The translations under genes and the position numbers were made by a program. From Rs1 sp038900335 (lineage in GTDB: Bacteria; Pseudomonadota; Gammaproteobacteria; Pseudomonadales; Balneatricaceae), in NCBI GenBank assembly GCA_038900335.1, contig JBBMRB010000001.1, forward strand, positions 124,001 through 188,000: a stretch of DNA of 64,000 bases. The letters are read 5' to 3'. Below are positions 53,735 through 63,949 of the stretch, in pieces (position 1 is the first letter of the stretch; every line of letters begins with the position of its first letter). The notes below the pieces were generated by a model. That model saw only the letters and a list, made by a program, of their open reading frames with translations. It was not told the origin of the DNA and did not search any database.

Positions 53735-56540
53735 TGCAATTTCGACTGTGTCGAGTTCATTTCTTTTTACGAAAAAAAGAAACGCAACCAAAGAAAAGTT
53801 CGCCCTACTATTACCGAGAAATCCCTACGCAATTCCCAAAACTGACGGCCGCTCAGATAGGTCGTCCATGGCCTAGCTTCGCTCTTCGCGACATCGTGTC
53901 GCTACGCATCGCCAATTTGAGGAATTACTTCGGCGGTAATACAAGGGGGATATACGGTATGTAGCAGTGATAGGACGTCAAAGAACTTGTGAGATTTAAA
54001 GTCAAAAAATTTAACTGCAATTTCGACTGCGTCGAGTTCATTTCTTTTTACGAAAAAAAGAAACGTAACCAAAGAAAAGTTCGCCCTACTATTACCGAGA
54101 AATCCCTACGCAATTCCCAAAATTGGCGGCCGCTCAGATAGGCCATCCATGGCCTAGCTTCGCTCTTCGCGACATCGTGTCGCTACGCATCGCCAATTTA
54201 AGGAATTGCTTCGGCGGTAATACAAGGGGGATTGTGGCTTCGTCGCTAAGTTGATTTGTGAGATTTAAAGTCAAAGATTTAAAGTCAAAAGACTTAACTG
54301 CAATTTCGACTGCGTCGAGTTCATTTCTTTTTACGAAAAAAAGAAACGCAACCAAAGAAAAGTTCGCCCTACTATTACCGAGAAACCCCTACGCAATTCC
54401 TAAAATTGACGGCCGCTCAGATAGGCCGTCCATGGCCTAGCTTCGCTCTTCGCGACATCGTGTCGCTACACATCGCCAATTTGAGCAATTACTTCGGCGG
54501 TAATACAAGGGGGATTGTGGCTTCGTAGCTAGTTACTTTTGATACGGAGGGATATACAGTATGTAGTAGTGATAGGGCGTCAAATAGCTCGTAAGATTTA
54601 AAGTCAAAGATTTAAAGTCAAAAGACTTAAGTGCAATTTCGACTGCGTCGAGTTCATTTCTTTTTACGAAAAAAAGAAACGCAACCAAAGAAAAGTTCGC
54701 CCTACTATTACCGAGAAATCCCTACGTAATTCCTAAAACTGACGGCCGCTCAGATAGGCCGTCCATGGCCTAGCTTCGCTCTTCGCGACATCGTGTCGCT
54801 ACGCATCGCCAATTTGAGCAATTACTTCGGCGGTAATACAAAGGGGGGTTGTGGCTTCGTTGCTAGTTACTTTTGATACGGAGGGATATACGGTATGTAG
54901 CAGTGATAGGGCGTCAAAGAGCTTGTGAGATTTAAAGTAAAAAGATTTAAGTGCAATTTCGACTGTGTCGAGTTCATTTCTTTTTACGAAAAAAAGAAAC
55001 GTAACCAAAGAAAAGTTCGCCCTACTATTACCGAGAAATCCCTACGCAATTCCCAAAACTGACGGCCGCTCAGATAGGCCATCCATGGCCTAGCTTCGCT
55101 CTTCGCGACATCCTGTCACTACGCGTCGCCAATTTAAGGAATTGCTTCGGCGGTAATACAAGGGGGATTGTGGCTTCGTAGCTAGTTACTTTTGATACGG
55201 AGGGATAAACAGTATGTAGTAGTGATAAGACGTCAAAGCGCTTGTGAGATTTAAAGTCAAAAAATTTAACTGCAATTTCGACTGCATCGAGTTCATTTCT
55301 TTTTACGAAAAAAAGAAACGCAACCAAAGAAAAGTTCACCCTACTATTACCGAGAAATCCCTGCGCAATTGCTAAAATTGGCGGCCGCTCAGATAGGCCA
55401 TCCATGGCCTAGCTTCGCTCTTCGCGACATCCTGTCGCTACGCATCGCCAATTTGAGCAATTACTTCGGCGGTAATATAAGGGGGATTGTGGCTTCGTAG
55501 ATAAGTTGATTTGTGAGATTTAAAGTCAAAAGATTTAAGTGCAATTTCGACTGCGTCGAGTTCATTTCTTTTTACGAAAAAAAGAAACGCAACCAAAGAA
55601 AAGTTCGCCCTACTATTACCGAGAAATCCCTACGTAATTGCTAAAATTGACGGCCGCTCAGATAGGCCGTCCATGGCCTAGCTTCGCTCTTCGCGACATC
55701 GTGTCGCTACACATCGCCAATTTGAGCAATTGCTTCGGCGGTAATACAAGGGGTTGTGGCTTCGTCGCTAAGTTGATTTGCGATATTTTTATCTGAAATA
55801 TAACAAAATGGCAGAAATAATCGCTAGTAATGATAAGCTCATGCAGTCATTAAATATGGCTGTCCCATTTTAGAGTTTCGACTGTGTCGAGTTCATTTCT
55901 TTTTACGAAAAAAAGAAACGCAACCAAAGAAAATTTCGTCCTACTATTACCGAGAAACCCCTACGCAATTCCTAAAATTGACGCCCGCTCAGATAGGCCA
56001 TACATGGCCTAGCTTCGCTCTTCGCGACATCGTGTCGCTACGCATCGCCAATTTAAGGAATTACTTCGGCGGTAATACAAGGGAGATTGTGGCTTCGTAG
56101 CTAAGTTGATTTGCGATATTTTTATCTGAAATATAACAAAATGGCAGAAATAATCGCTAGTAATGATAAACTCATGCAGTCATTAAATATGGCTGCCCCA
56201 TTTTAGAGTTTCGACTGTGTCGAGTTCATTTCTTTTTACGAAAAAAAGAAACGCAACCAAAGAAAATTTCGTCCTACTATTACCGAGAAACCCCTACGCA
56301 ATTCCTAAAATTGACGCCCGCTCAGATAGGCCATACATGGCCTAGCTTCGCTCTTCGCGACATCGTGTCGCTACGCATCGCCAATTTAAGGAATTACTTC
56401 GGCGGTAATACAAGGGAGATTGTGGCTTCGTAGCTAAGTTGATTTGCGATATTTTTATCTGAAATATAACAAAATGGCAGAAATAATCGCTAGTAATGAT
56501 AAACTCATGCAGTCATTAAATATGGCTGCCCCATTTTAGA
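53735..56540 (-). repeat. Tandem array of nine structured repeats (right subfamily, minus orientation)
   Basis: Copies start near 53735, 54016, 54299, 54632, 54952, 55271, 55540, 55876 and 56209; each core is ~215 bases and the period is 270-335. Every copy holds TTTCTTTTT-acga-AAAAAGAAA, GCGACA-CGA-TGTCGC or a variant, and a TAGGCCATGGACGGCCTA-type hairpin (read on minus). Copies 8 and 9 share an extra ~110 base link and are nearly identical, so they arose most recently. Short overlapping frames such as MVAFLFFVKRNELD recur but have no independent support as genes. Confidence 0.9.
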
Positions 56541-56854
56541 GTTAGTAATAAATTCAATGCTTTAGCTGTAACTGATGTGTAAAGCAATTTACATATAGGT
56601 ATCTAAAGCTATTAGTAATTATCAGCGTGCTTTGAAAAAATTCAATGCTATTAATCAAAGTCCCCCCAGTAATGCTTTTATACTAAACTCTTGAAGTTAA
56701 AGGGTAATTATTTGTCATTTTAATTGCATTTTTGGGTAATGATGGACTATATAATTAGTATTACTTTAGCGTAAATAAATCCGTTAAGTTATAATGTAAA
56801 GTAACCCTTTCTTTTCTTTATGTTTATTATGAGAACTGGCGGTTCAATAGTTTC
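56541..56854. other. Junction between repeat array and recombinase remnant
   Basis: A+T-rich, no gene. The word aaagggta (56699-56706) and its near-complement gtaaccctttc (56800-56810) form an imperfect inverted pair ~100 bases apart. No recombination site could be identified. Confidence 0.35.
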
Positions 56855-57350
56855 AACAGAAGAACACAAGAAGTTGCTCAAATAGATGCATTTAAGAAAT
56901 CTTTGTGTGAACGAGTATTTATTGAAAGTTTAGTGGCAAATCAAAGAAACCCCATGAACTTGCGTGTATGTTAGATACTTTGAGTAAAGGGGATGTAGTG
57001 AGTGTTCAGCGTTTGGATCATTTGGGCACAAGTCTCAAAGACCTGATAGAGCTTTTAGATAATTTCAAAAAAAATGGTGTTCAATTCATTTCTTTAAACG
57101 AAAAAATAGATACAACAACGGCAATCGGTGAATTAGCATTTCATATGATTGGTTCAATTGCGCAATTTGAACGCTGGTTAATTTCAGAAAGAACAAAAGC
57201 AGGTTTAGAAGCCGCACGTGCAAGAGGTAGAAAAGCCAAGCTTAGCCCTGCAGATATTAAAAAATAATAGATCCCGACATGACTAAGACGGAAGTGATTG
57301 AGCATCTTCAAGTAAGTAGACCTACGTTGAATAAGTGGCTGGATAGTTGA
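56855..57350 (+). pseudogene. Serine recombinase (resolvase/invertase), frameshifted
   Basis: Three frame segments together give a resolvase without its N-terminus. The first is RRTQEVAQIDAFKKSLCERVFIE (frame 1). After a shift near 56945-56955 comes HELACMLDTLSKGDVVSVQRLDHLGTSLKDLIEL… to GRKAKLSPADIKK (continuous 56968-57267). After a second shift at the A6 run near 57262 comes the helix-turn-helix DMTKTEVIEHLQVSRPTLNKWL ending at 57350. The catalytic serine region (YxRVS) is not found. It is therefore an inactive remnant of the enzyme that may once have moved this module. Confidence 0.8.
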
Positions 57351-57439
57351 ATATGAGTTCACAACATTACTATTATTTCAGATCACTCCAATTACGATTA
57401 AAAGAATATTAAAGATAATCTGACAAGGACCTTATAATT

Positions 57440-60400
57440 TTGATCGAGTTTACTTCTATAAATGCCTTTAATAAAGGCCAAAGAGAGTCCTTTGAAGAAC
57501 TCATTTGCGTGCTTGCTAAGCGTGAAAGCCCTGAAAGAGGTATTGAATATCAATCCAATGATGGTTGTGGTGGGGATGGTGGAGTAGAAGCCATTTGGCT
57601 CCTGGATAATGGAAAAAAAATAGGTTACCAAGCAAAGTTTTTTTTATCCCTAGGAGACTCACAATGGGCTCAGATGGACGAATCTGTAAAGCAAGCGATC
57701 AAAGTACACCCTGAACTGCAAACGTATATCATCGCATTACCAAAAAACTTGACACCTGAGAGAGGAACAAAAGGAAAGTCTCAATGGGAAAAGTGGGAAG
57801 ATCGGCTGAAAAAATGGAAACTCTGGGCAGAAGATGTATTCATTAGTATTGAGTTTCAAATATGGTCAGAAACTAATTTGCAGGAAATGTTACTTAGGGA
57901 GGGAAATGATGCCTTAATAAAGCATTGGTTTGGTGAGATAGTGCTGAACGACAATTGGTTTCAAAGGCAAGTCGAAGTTGCAGTAAAAGTATTAGAAGAT
58001 CGTTTTAATCCTAATGACCATGTTGAAGTAGAGGTTGAGACCCTATTTGATACTCTTACTCGTGGCAGTCATACTACTAAGCAAATAATAAATGATTTTA
58101 ACGAACTAAGAAAATCTAGAATACCGCACATTGAATTTTCATCATCGGATCTTATACCAGATGTTGATGTACTGTTAAAAGTAAATAAATTGTGGGAAAA
58201 GTTAGTAGAATTTAAACAGGAATTTGTTCACGATTTTAATCGAACGTGGAACACTAACTCTGTCACGCAAACTCTAGAAGACCTTAGAAAATACTTGTGG
58301 ACTCTTGAAAACCAATATAGGTTTTTTGATAAAAATGCACTTGATGATGAAAGAGAAAAATCAAAAGTTGATATTATAATAGCTGACTTACGTAAGGTTT
58401 CTTCAGCTGTCAATTTGTTGCATGAAAATTTTAGTAATCGTAATTTTGACGCTGAAGCACAACAGTGCGCTATGGTTTATGGACCTGCTGGGACAGGAAA
58501 GTCACATATTTTAGGGCAAATTGCTGAACAAAGAGTGAAAGCAGGTTTACCGACTATCCTACTGTTAGGCCAGAACTTCTCGAACTCAGTGTTTTGGGAA
58601 CAACTTGGAGCATTATTAGGATTAGAAGAACGAACAGCGGATAATGTGTTAGGTTTGCTCAATGCTGCGGGTGAGCGTATAGGAGAGCGGACACTTCTAT
58701 TATTTGATGCTATTAATGAAGGTATAGGGTCAAATTATTGGAGAAATAATTTAATTGATTTTATTGGCGCTATTAAAAATTACCCCTATTTGTCAGTGGT
58801 TTTTTCATGCCGAGAGGAATACTTACCTTATGCTATCCCTCAGTCCCTTTCTCCTATTCTACCGAAGTTTCAGGTAAGAGGTTTTTCTACCCCCCAAGAA
58901 CTAGAGAGTGCAGCAAATCGCTATCTTGACAATAAGGGTATAGCAAGACCAAACACTCCTTGGCTATCGCCAGAGTTTAGTAACCCATTATTTCTAAAAA
59001 GTACCAGCGAGGCATTACATGCGAAAGGTATAAAAGAGTTTCCTCGTGGCCTGAAGGGGATTTCTCAAATTATGGCACTCTATTTGGATGCCCTTAGTTG
59101 GCGTACAGGGATTGAAACGGAAAGTTCTAATACAATATTGAGATCAATTAAGCAGTGTATCAAAACTATTGCTAATAAAATGGCGACTGACTCTTGTGAT
59201 TACGTCGAACTTGAACAGGCTATAGCCCTTACAGGAGAATGCTTTAAAGGTAGAACTCCACCGGAAGGAAAAACCTGGTTAGATGTGTTGATTCAAGTAA
59301 GCTTGTTTCGGCGTGATCCCCCTCCTTATTCGAAAGATCTTGATCCATTTGATACTCCGCCCGAGCTAGTACGCTTTACGTTCCAAAGATTTCAAGATCA
59401 TCTTATGGCAACGGCTTTAGTTGAAAAGATAGCTTTTGACCAAGTAAATATGGTCTTCGATGAGAATGGGCCACTGAATTTTTTATTCTATGATGGTAAC
59501 TTGTCCCATAGTATCAGATATGAGTATGCGGGATTAGTAAGCGCATTATCCATAGTCTATCCAGAGAAACTTAAATTAGAATTTGCTAAAACATTGCCAA
59601 ATTGGAAACAGCATTGGCAAGAAGACCAAATACTTCAAGAGGGATTTAGAGAAAGTTTTAAATGGAGAAACCTTAGTTCTTTTTCTGAATCGACAAGAGA
59701 ACTATTAAACCTGCTTGAAGAGCATTATGTCGAACCATTGGGACTTTTATTAGAAGTTTCGATGACAGTGGGTTATCCTTTTAACGCTTTGCGTTTACAT
59801 AAGTATCTAAAGCAGTATTCAATGCCAGAGAGAGACAGTCAATGGACTCGATGGATAAACTGGGCTTCGAGAGAGGAGTTTAGTCAAATTGATAGGATTG
59901 TGTCTTGGGCATTATCAGTTTCTGAAGGAAAAGCAGATCTCAAGCATATAAAACTGGCATCACTCGTATTAGCATGGTCGTTATCATCTTCTCATATGAC
60001 TTTGAGAGATAGAGCAACAAAGGCTTTAACTAGCCTATTTTTATTGGATTCGGATAGCTTTATATATGTACTCGATAAAATGTATGATTGTGACGACCCA
60101 TATATTCTAGAACGACTTTATGCTGCTGCATTTGGTGCATGTTGCATTGATCAAAGTTTTGAGCGTTTGGTTGAATATGCAAAAATAACTTTTACGAAAG
60201 TTTTTGCAGATAGAAAGCCGCCTGTTGCTTTGCTTACCAGAGATTATGCATTAGGAATTATTGAGCTGGCAGAAGCAAAAAATGCATTAAATGACGAAGT
60301 TGTTTTGGGGAATTGCTACCACCCATTTAAATCTGCAGAGCTCATTTTAGACTTAAATACAAAGGAAGTAAAGGCTGTTGCTGAAGCATGCGGAGGGAAA

Positions 60401-61936
60401 GAAATCTTTAATTCTGCATCAAGTGAATGGGGTGATTTTGGTAAATATAGTATACCTGGGAGAGTAGGTGGTTTTCTAGATACTCCTCTTGTACAGGCAA
60501 AACCGATATCAAAATCAGAGCGTAAACGTCTTTTTGTACAAGCCGTTATCCAGCCTGATAGTAGACGTGCTTTGATATTAAAAGAGTTCGAAGAAGTATC
60601 TAAAGCTGCAAGCATGGCCACCTTTATTCAGTTCACTCAAAAAAGAGATAAAGAAGAAAACCTACAAAAGGAAGTGAATTATGAAGAAGAAAAAAAGAAT
60701 GTGCTCAGTCGCTTAGAAAGTCTATTAAATAAAGACGAAAATATAAGACTCAAGGCTGATTATTTTTCTGATGGCGGCTATGAAGAGTTTAAAAAGGTAG
60801 ATATACAGCAGTGTCGGCTTTGGATTACTAATAGAGCTTATAAGCTTGGGTGGAATTCTAAATTATTCAATAGAGATGGGTATGGATCGAATTATTCAAG
60901 GCATGGAAATGATTTGGAGAGAATAGGTAAAAAATATCAACGGATTGCCTTGGATGAACTACAGGCGCGATTAGCTGATCATTACTGGGCATTGCAATAT
61001 TGGCCTGAAGAGCCATCTGTCTATCGCTACAGTGAGCAAAACTTTCGTCGTAATCTTGAGCCGACAATACTCCCATTTAAAAATAAGGATATAGCACTCC
61101 ATAGTAATACTGAGCGATGGATGACAGAACCTAATATCAAACTTCCAGTAGTAGATGAAGAGAAGTTAAAACAATGGCCCTTTGATCAAGATCCTACCCA
61201 ATTAATGGGAAATAATATTATGAGAACTGATGGAGAAAGTAAACCGTGGATAGTTCTTTATGATTATAATAATGCTAGACAAAAGTATGATGAACCTTGT
61301 GCGGGTGAACATGGTTTACGTAATGAAGAATTTCGTTTTATATACTGTGTTTTTGTTAAGAATGGACAAGCGAAAGAGTTAGCTGAGTACCTTCATTTAA
61401 AACAAAACCTAGATGTAGGCTTTTTCAGACCAGTGGAGTATATAGATGGCCCGTTTCTTCGAGAAGCTCATTGGCGTGGTACATGGGCAAATGAAAAAAA
61501 TAAAGAAACTTTATCAAATGCGCCAAAAGGGTGCGAGTTTACAATTCCTGTTACACATTACTTATGGGAGAGTCATCTAGACAAATCTTTACCTGAAGGC
61601 TTTTCTATGTATATGCCACAAAGGTGGTTTGCAGAGGAGCTTAAAGTATCAATGTCTATCAAGAGTCCTCAGCAGTGGTTAAATGAACTTGGTAATACAG
61701 TGGTACAAACTAGTACAACCTCAGAGGGAAGAGATGCTGTTCTAATTGATGAGAGTGAGCTTAATTCTTATGCCGAAAATTTTGGAATAGAACCTATTTG
61801 GATATTGATTGCAGAGCGGAGCTCATTCCCAAATGGCAGTAACTCTGAGTTTTGTGGACGGAGATCTGAGGGTGTTATATGGCGAGAAAATGGGCAGGTC
61901 AAGGAATTAGGCTGGAATAAAGATACTAGACGTTGA
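57440..61936 (+). CDS. Avs-like antiphage sensor: Mrr-type nuclease-STAND NTPase, 1498 aa
   Basis: Starts at TTG with AAGGA 10 bases upstream. The N-terminal ~150 residues look like a PD-(D/E)xK nuclease of the Mrr type: D46 in CGGDGGVEA, then Q64-A-K66 in GYQAKFF. A STAND-type NTPase follows: Walker A GPAGTGKS (348-355), Walker B LLLFDAINEG (D423, E427) and sensor FSCRE (455-459). The remaining ~900 residues should be the target-sensing helical repeats. Order and length fit Avs proteins, which bind a phage terminase or portal protein, oligomerise and cut DNA; Avs4 has an Mrr-like nuclease. No other defence gene adjoins it. The exact Avs type is inference. Confidence 0.75.
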   Translation: MIEFTSINAFNKGQRESFEELICVLAKRESPERGIEYQSNDGCGGDGGVEAIWLLDNGKKIGYQAKFFLSLGDSQWAQMDESVKQAIKVHPELQTYIIALPKNLTPERGTKGKSQWEKWEDRLKKWKLWAEDVFISIEFQIWSETNLQEMLLREGNDALIKHWFGEIVLNDNWFQRQVEVAVKVLEDRFNPNDHVEVEVETLFDTLTRGSHTTKQIINDFNELRKSRIPHIEFSSSDLIPDVDVLLKVNKLWEKLVEFKQEFVHDFNRTWNTNSVTQTLEDLRKYLWTLENQYRFFDKNALDDEREKSKVDIIIADLRKVSSAVNLLHENFSNRNFDAEAQQCAMVYGPAGTGKSHILGQIAEQRVKAGLPTILLLGQNFSNSVFWEQLGALLGLEERTADNVLGLLNAAGERIGERTLLLFDAINEGIGSNYWRNNLIDFIGAIKNYPYLSVVFSCREEYLPYAIPQSLSPILPKFQVRGFSTPQELESAANRYLDNKGIARPNTPWLSPEFSNPLFLKSTSEALHAKGIKEFPRGLKGISQIMALYLDALSWRTGIETESSNTILRSIKQCIKTIANKMATDSCDYVELEQAIALTGECFKGRTPPEGKTWLDVLIQVSLFRRDPPPYSKDLDPFDTPPELVRFTFQRFQDHLMATALVEKIAFDQVNMVFDENGPLNFLFYDGNLSHSIRYEYAGLVSALSIVYPEKLKLEFAKTLPNWKQHWQEDQILQEGFRESFKWRNLSSFSESTRELLNLLEEHYVEPLGLLLEVSMTVGYPFNALRLHKYLKQYSMPERDSQWTRWINWASREEFSQIDRIVSWALSVSEGKADLKHIKLASLVLAWSLSSSHMTLRDRATKALTSLFLLDSDSFIYVLDKMYDCDDPYILERLYAAAFGACCIDQSFERLVEYAKITFTKVFADRKPPVALLTRDYALGIIELAEAKNALNDEVVLGNCYHPFKSAELILDLNTKEVKAVAEACGGKEIFNSASSEWGDFGKYSIPGRVGGFLDTPLVQAKPISKSERKRLFVQAVIQPDSRRALILKEFEEVSKAASMATFIQFTQKRDKEENLQKEVNYEEEKKNVLSRLESLLNKDENIRLKADYFSDGGYEEFKKVDIQQCRLWITNRAYKLGWNSKLFNRDGYGSNYSRHGNDLERIGKKYQRIALDELQARLADHYWALQYWPEEPSVYRYSEQNFRRNLEPTILPFKNKDIALHSNTERWMTEPNIKLPVVDEEKLKQWPFDQDPTQLMGNNIMRTDGESKPWIVLYDYNNARQKYDEPCAGEHGLRNEEFRFIYCVFVKNGQAKELAEYLHLKQNLDVGFFRPVEYIDGPFLREAHWRGTWANEKNKETLSNAPKGCEFTIPVTHYLWESHLDKSLPEGFSMYMPQRWFAEELKVSMSIKSPQQWLNELGNTVVQTSTTSEGRDAVLIDESELNSYAENFGIEPIWILIAERSSFPNGSNSEFCGRRSEGVIWRENGQVKELGWNKDTRR

Positions 61937-62076
61937 CATGGGCTACTACAGCTAATCATTTGGAATGAATCTAGTTATGTTATAAATCTATGATTATCAA
62001 TTAAAAGTCGGAATTTTCACGGGTCACTGCACCCCCTAGTAAGAAATATGAAACCTTAATCTTATAGGCACTAAAT

Positions 62077-62415
62077 TTAACGGAGAATAGAAAGTACTTT
62101 TTCTAAAGCATTAATCCTACCTGGTAAAAAAATAGAAGCAGTTCTAGCTTCCAAGTGGAATTTTTTTAGGTGAGAAGCTTGGGCAGGCAGATTTTTAAGT
62201 AATTCAGTATAAACCTCTACCTCGCAAGTTTTTATAGCTAAGCTCTCTTGTAACATGTTCTTTTTACTTTCTAATTTTGAGTAGGAATGGAAGGTGTTAG
62301 GTATATCTTTTGTTGGGAGTTTTAGTTGTTTATCGGTAACCAGAGTTTTGTTTCCGAATGATGTATCCTTGAATAACTCAGACTTGATATACCTAGCTTT
62401 TTTATCGCCACTGTT
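62077..62415 (-). pseudogene. Open-frame remnant of unknown gene
   Basis: My reading of the minus strand gives 112 sense codons from stop to stop, ending ALEKVLSILR, with charged helical character (ESKKNMLQESLAIKT, YTELLKNLPAQASHLKKF). No start codon or ribosome site at its beginning; the only ATG is internal (…SKKNMLQ). It is probably the 3' end of a truncated gene next to the Avs-like gene. Family not recognised. Confidence 0.35.
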
Positions 62416-62420
62416 TTAAG

Positions 62421-62657
62421 CTTGATCAATAACCCTTTATTTATAAGCCTGTAAACTTGACGGTAAATGAATTTTCTTACCAGATTTTTTCTGCGGAGGC
62501 TGTGCTAACTCTCTGTTTTGTAATGAATTCCAGTTTATTTTTATAGAAACACTTAGCTATAACAACCAAATAAATATGTTTTAAAAAACCATATAGCGAT
62601 AGCTATCTTGAAAACTTCGGATACTAGAGCACATTTCAAATTAAACTACGAAGCCAG
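62421..62657. other. Spacer before the right-hand repeats
   Basis: No gene. From 62616 it contains gatactagagcacatttcaaattaaactacgaagcc, which recurs in front of each right-hand repeat copy (63030, 63450, 63915) and therefore belongs to the repeating unit. Confidence 0.5.
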
Positions 62658-62873
62658 CAACCCCCTTGTATTGGCGCCGAAGCAATTCCTCAAATTGGCG
62701 ATGCGTAGCGACAGGATGTCGCGAAGAGCGAAGTTAGGCCATGGACGGTCTATCTGAGCGGCCGTCAATTTTGGGAATTGTGTAGGAATCTTTCGGCAAT
62801 AGTAGGGCGAACTTTTCTTTGGTTCTGTTTCTTTTTTTCGTAAAAAGAAATGAACTCGCCGTAGGCGAAACTA
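62658..62873 (+). repeat. Structured repeat, right subfamily, copy R1 (plus orientation)
   Basis: Stems visible: CAATTCCTCAAATTG (62683-62697) with CAATTTTGGGAATTG (62766-62780), one mismatch and one G·U; GCGACA-GGA-TGTCGC (62708-62722); TAGGCC-ATGGAC-GGTCTA (62735-62752); TTTCTTTTT-ttcgt-AAAAAGAAA (62828-62850); TCGCC-GTA-GGCGA. Same element as the array at 53.7-56.5 kb, but inverted. Confidence 0.9.
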
Positions 62874-62879
62874 CACTTT

Positions 62880-62903
62880 AAGCTTTTAAGCTTTTAAGCT
62901 TTT
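62880..62903 (+). repeat. Octamer tandem repeat, 3 copies
   Basis: Three perfect copies of AAGCTTTT immediately after R1. The corresponding site after R3 has ten copies. Confidence 0.95.
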
Positions 62904-63065
62904 AAATAGAAAGTAATCATACACCCCTAAAAAAGAGTTAATAATGAGCCTACTTTCCTTAACCCCTATAGACATTAACGATAATGTTGAACAAATAATA
63001 TGTATATAAAACCGGTGACTTATTTAGATACTAGAGCACATTTCAAATCAAACTACGAAGCCACC

Positions 63066-63284
63066 AACCCCCTTGTATTGGCGCCGGAGCAATTCCTCAA
63101 ATTGGCGATGCGTAGCGACACGATGTCGCGAAGAGCGAAGCTAGGCCATGGACGGCCTATCTGAGCGGCCGTCAATTTTGGGAATTGCGTAGGAATCTTT
63201 CGGCAATAGTAGGGCGAACTTTTCTTTGGTTCTGTTTCTTTTTTTCGCAAAAAGAAATGAACTCGCTGTAGGCGAAATTGCACT
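63066..63284 (+). repeat. Structured repeat, right subfamily, copy R2
   Basis: As R1, with GCGACA-CGA-TGTCGC and TAGGCC-ATGGAC-GGCCTA perfect. Its 3' flank lacks the octamer repeat and instead carries a different 150-base spacer with gaatcaatggggtcagagta. Confidence 0.9.
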
Positions 63285-63403
63285 TAAATCTTTATATGAT
63301 AGACAAAACATGCATAAATAAAGCAAGGGAGCCCCACTAATTAGTTAATTGCTAGTTAACCTTGCCCTGGCGACTTACAGGCGACAGAGTTTCTTTTATG
63401 TCA

Positions 63404-63434
63404 TCACGAATCAATGGGGTCAGAGTAAATTGAT
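63404..63434 (+). repeat. GGGGTCAGAGTAA-type inverted element
   Basis: AATCAAT-ggggtcagagtaa-ATTGATT: 7-base inverted arms around a GGGGTCAGAGTAA core. Similar words are widespread in gammaproteobacterial genomes as remnants of small palindromic repeats. Single copy here. Confidence 0.4.
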
Positions 63435-63487
63435 TTAAACTTATTTAGATATTAGAGTACATTTCAAATTAAACTACGAAGCCACCA

Positions 63488-63704
63488 ACCCCCTTGTATT
63501 GGCGCCGGAGCAATTCCTCAAATTGGCGATGCGTAGCGACACGATGTCGCGAAGAGCGAAGCTAGGCCATGGATGGCCTATCTGAGCGGCCGTCAATTTT
63601 GGGAATTGTGTAGGAATCTGTCGGCAATAGTAGGGCGAACTTTTCTTTGGTTCTGTTTCTTTTTTTCGTAAAAAGAAATGAACTCGCCGCAGGCGAAACT
63701 GCAC
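63488..63704 (+). repeat. Structured repeat, right subfamily, copy R3
   Basis: Very close to R1 and R2. The terminal hairpin reads TCGCC-GCA-GGCGA. Followed by the ten-copy octamer and then by a 140-base link nearly identical to the one after R1. Confidence 0.9.
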
Positions 63705-63707
63705 TTA

Positions 63708-63787
63708 AAGCTTTTAAGCTTTTAAGCTTTTAAGCTTTTAAGCTTTTAAGCTTTTAAGCTTTTAAGCTTTTAAGCTTTTAAGCTTTT
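63708..63787 (+). repeat. Octamer tandem repeat, 10 copies
   Basis: Ten perfect, contiguous AAGCTTTT units (80 bases), each with a HindIII-type AAGCTT palindrome. Perfect units suggest recent expansion by slippage. Confidence 0.97.
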
Positions 63788-63949
63788 AAATAGAAAGTAA
63801 TCATACACCCCTAAAAAGGAGTTAATAATGAGCCTGCTTTCCTTAAACCCCTATAGACATTAACGACAATATTGAACAAATAATATGTATATAAAATCGG
63901 GGACTTATTTAGATACTAGAGCACATTTCAAATTAAACTACGAAGCCAG

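Noticed and set aside
53452..55405. Short minus-strand frames (for example at 53576, 54134, 54799 and 55070) starting MVAFLFFVKRNELD or similar
   Set aside because: They recur because the DNA repeat recurs, differ in their ends, and lie over strong hairpins. Conservation is at the DNA/RNA structure level, not as a protein.
53735..56540. CRISPR array
   Set aside because: Repeat cores are ~215 bases with related, not unique, spacers, and no cas genes are present.
63053..63704. Frames at 63053-63283, 63141-63326 and 63474-63704
   Set aside because: Same repeat element read on the minus strand; no ribosome sites and no consistent protein.
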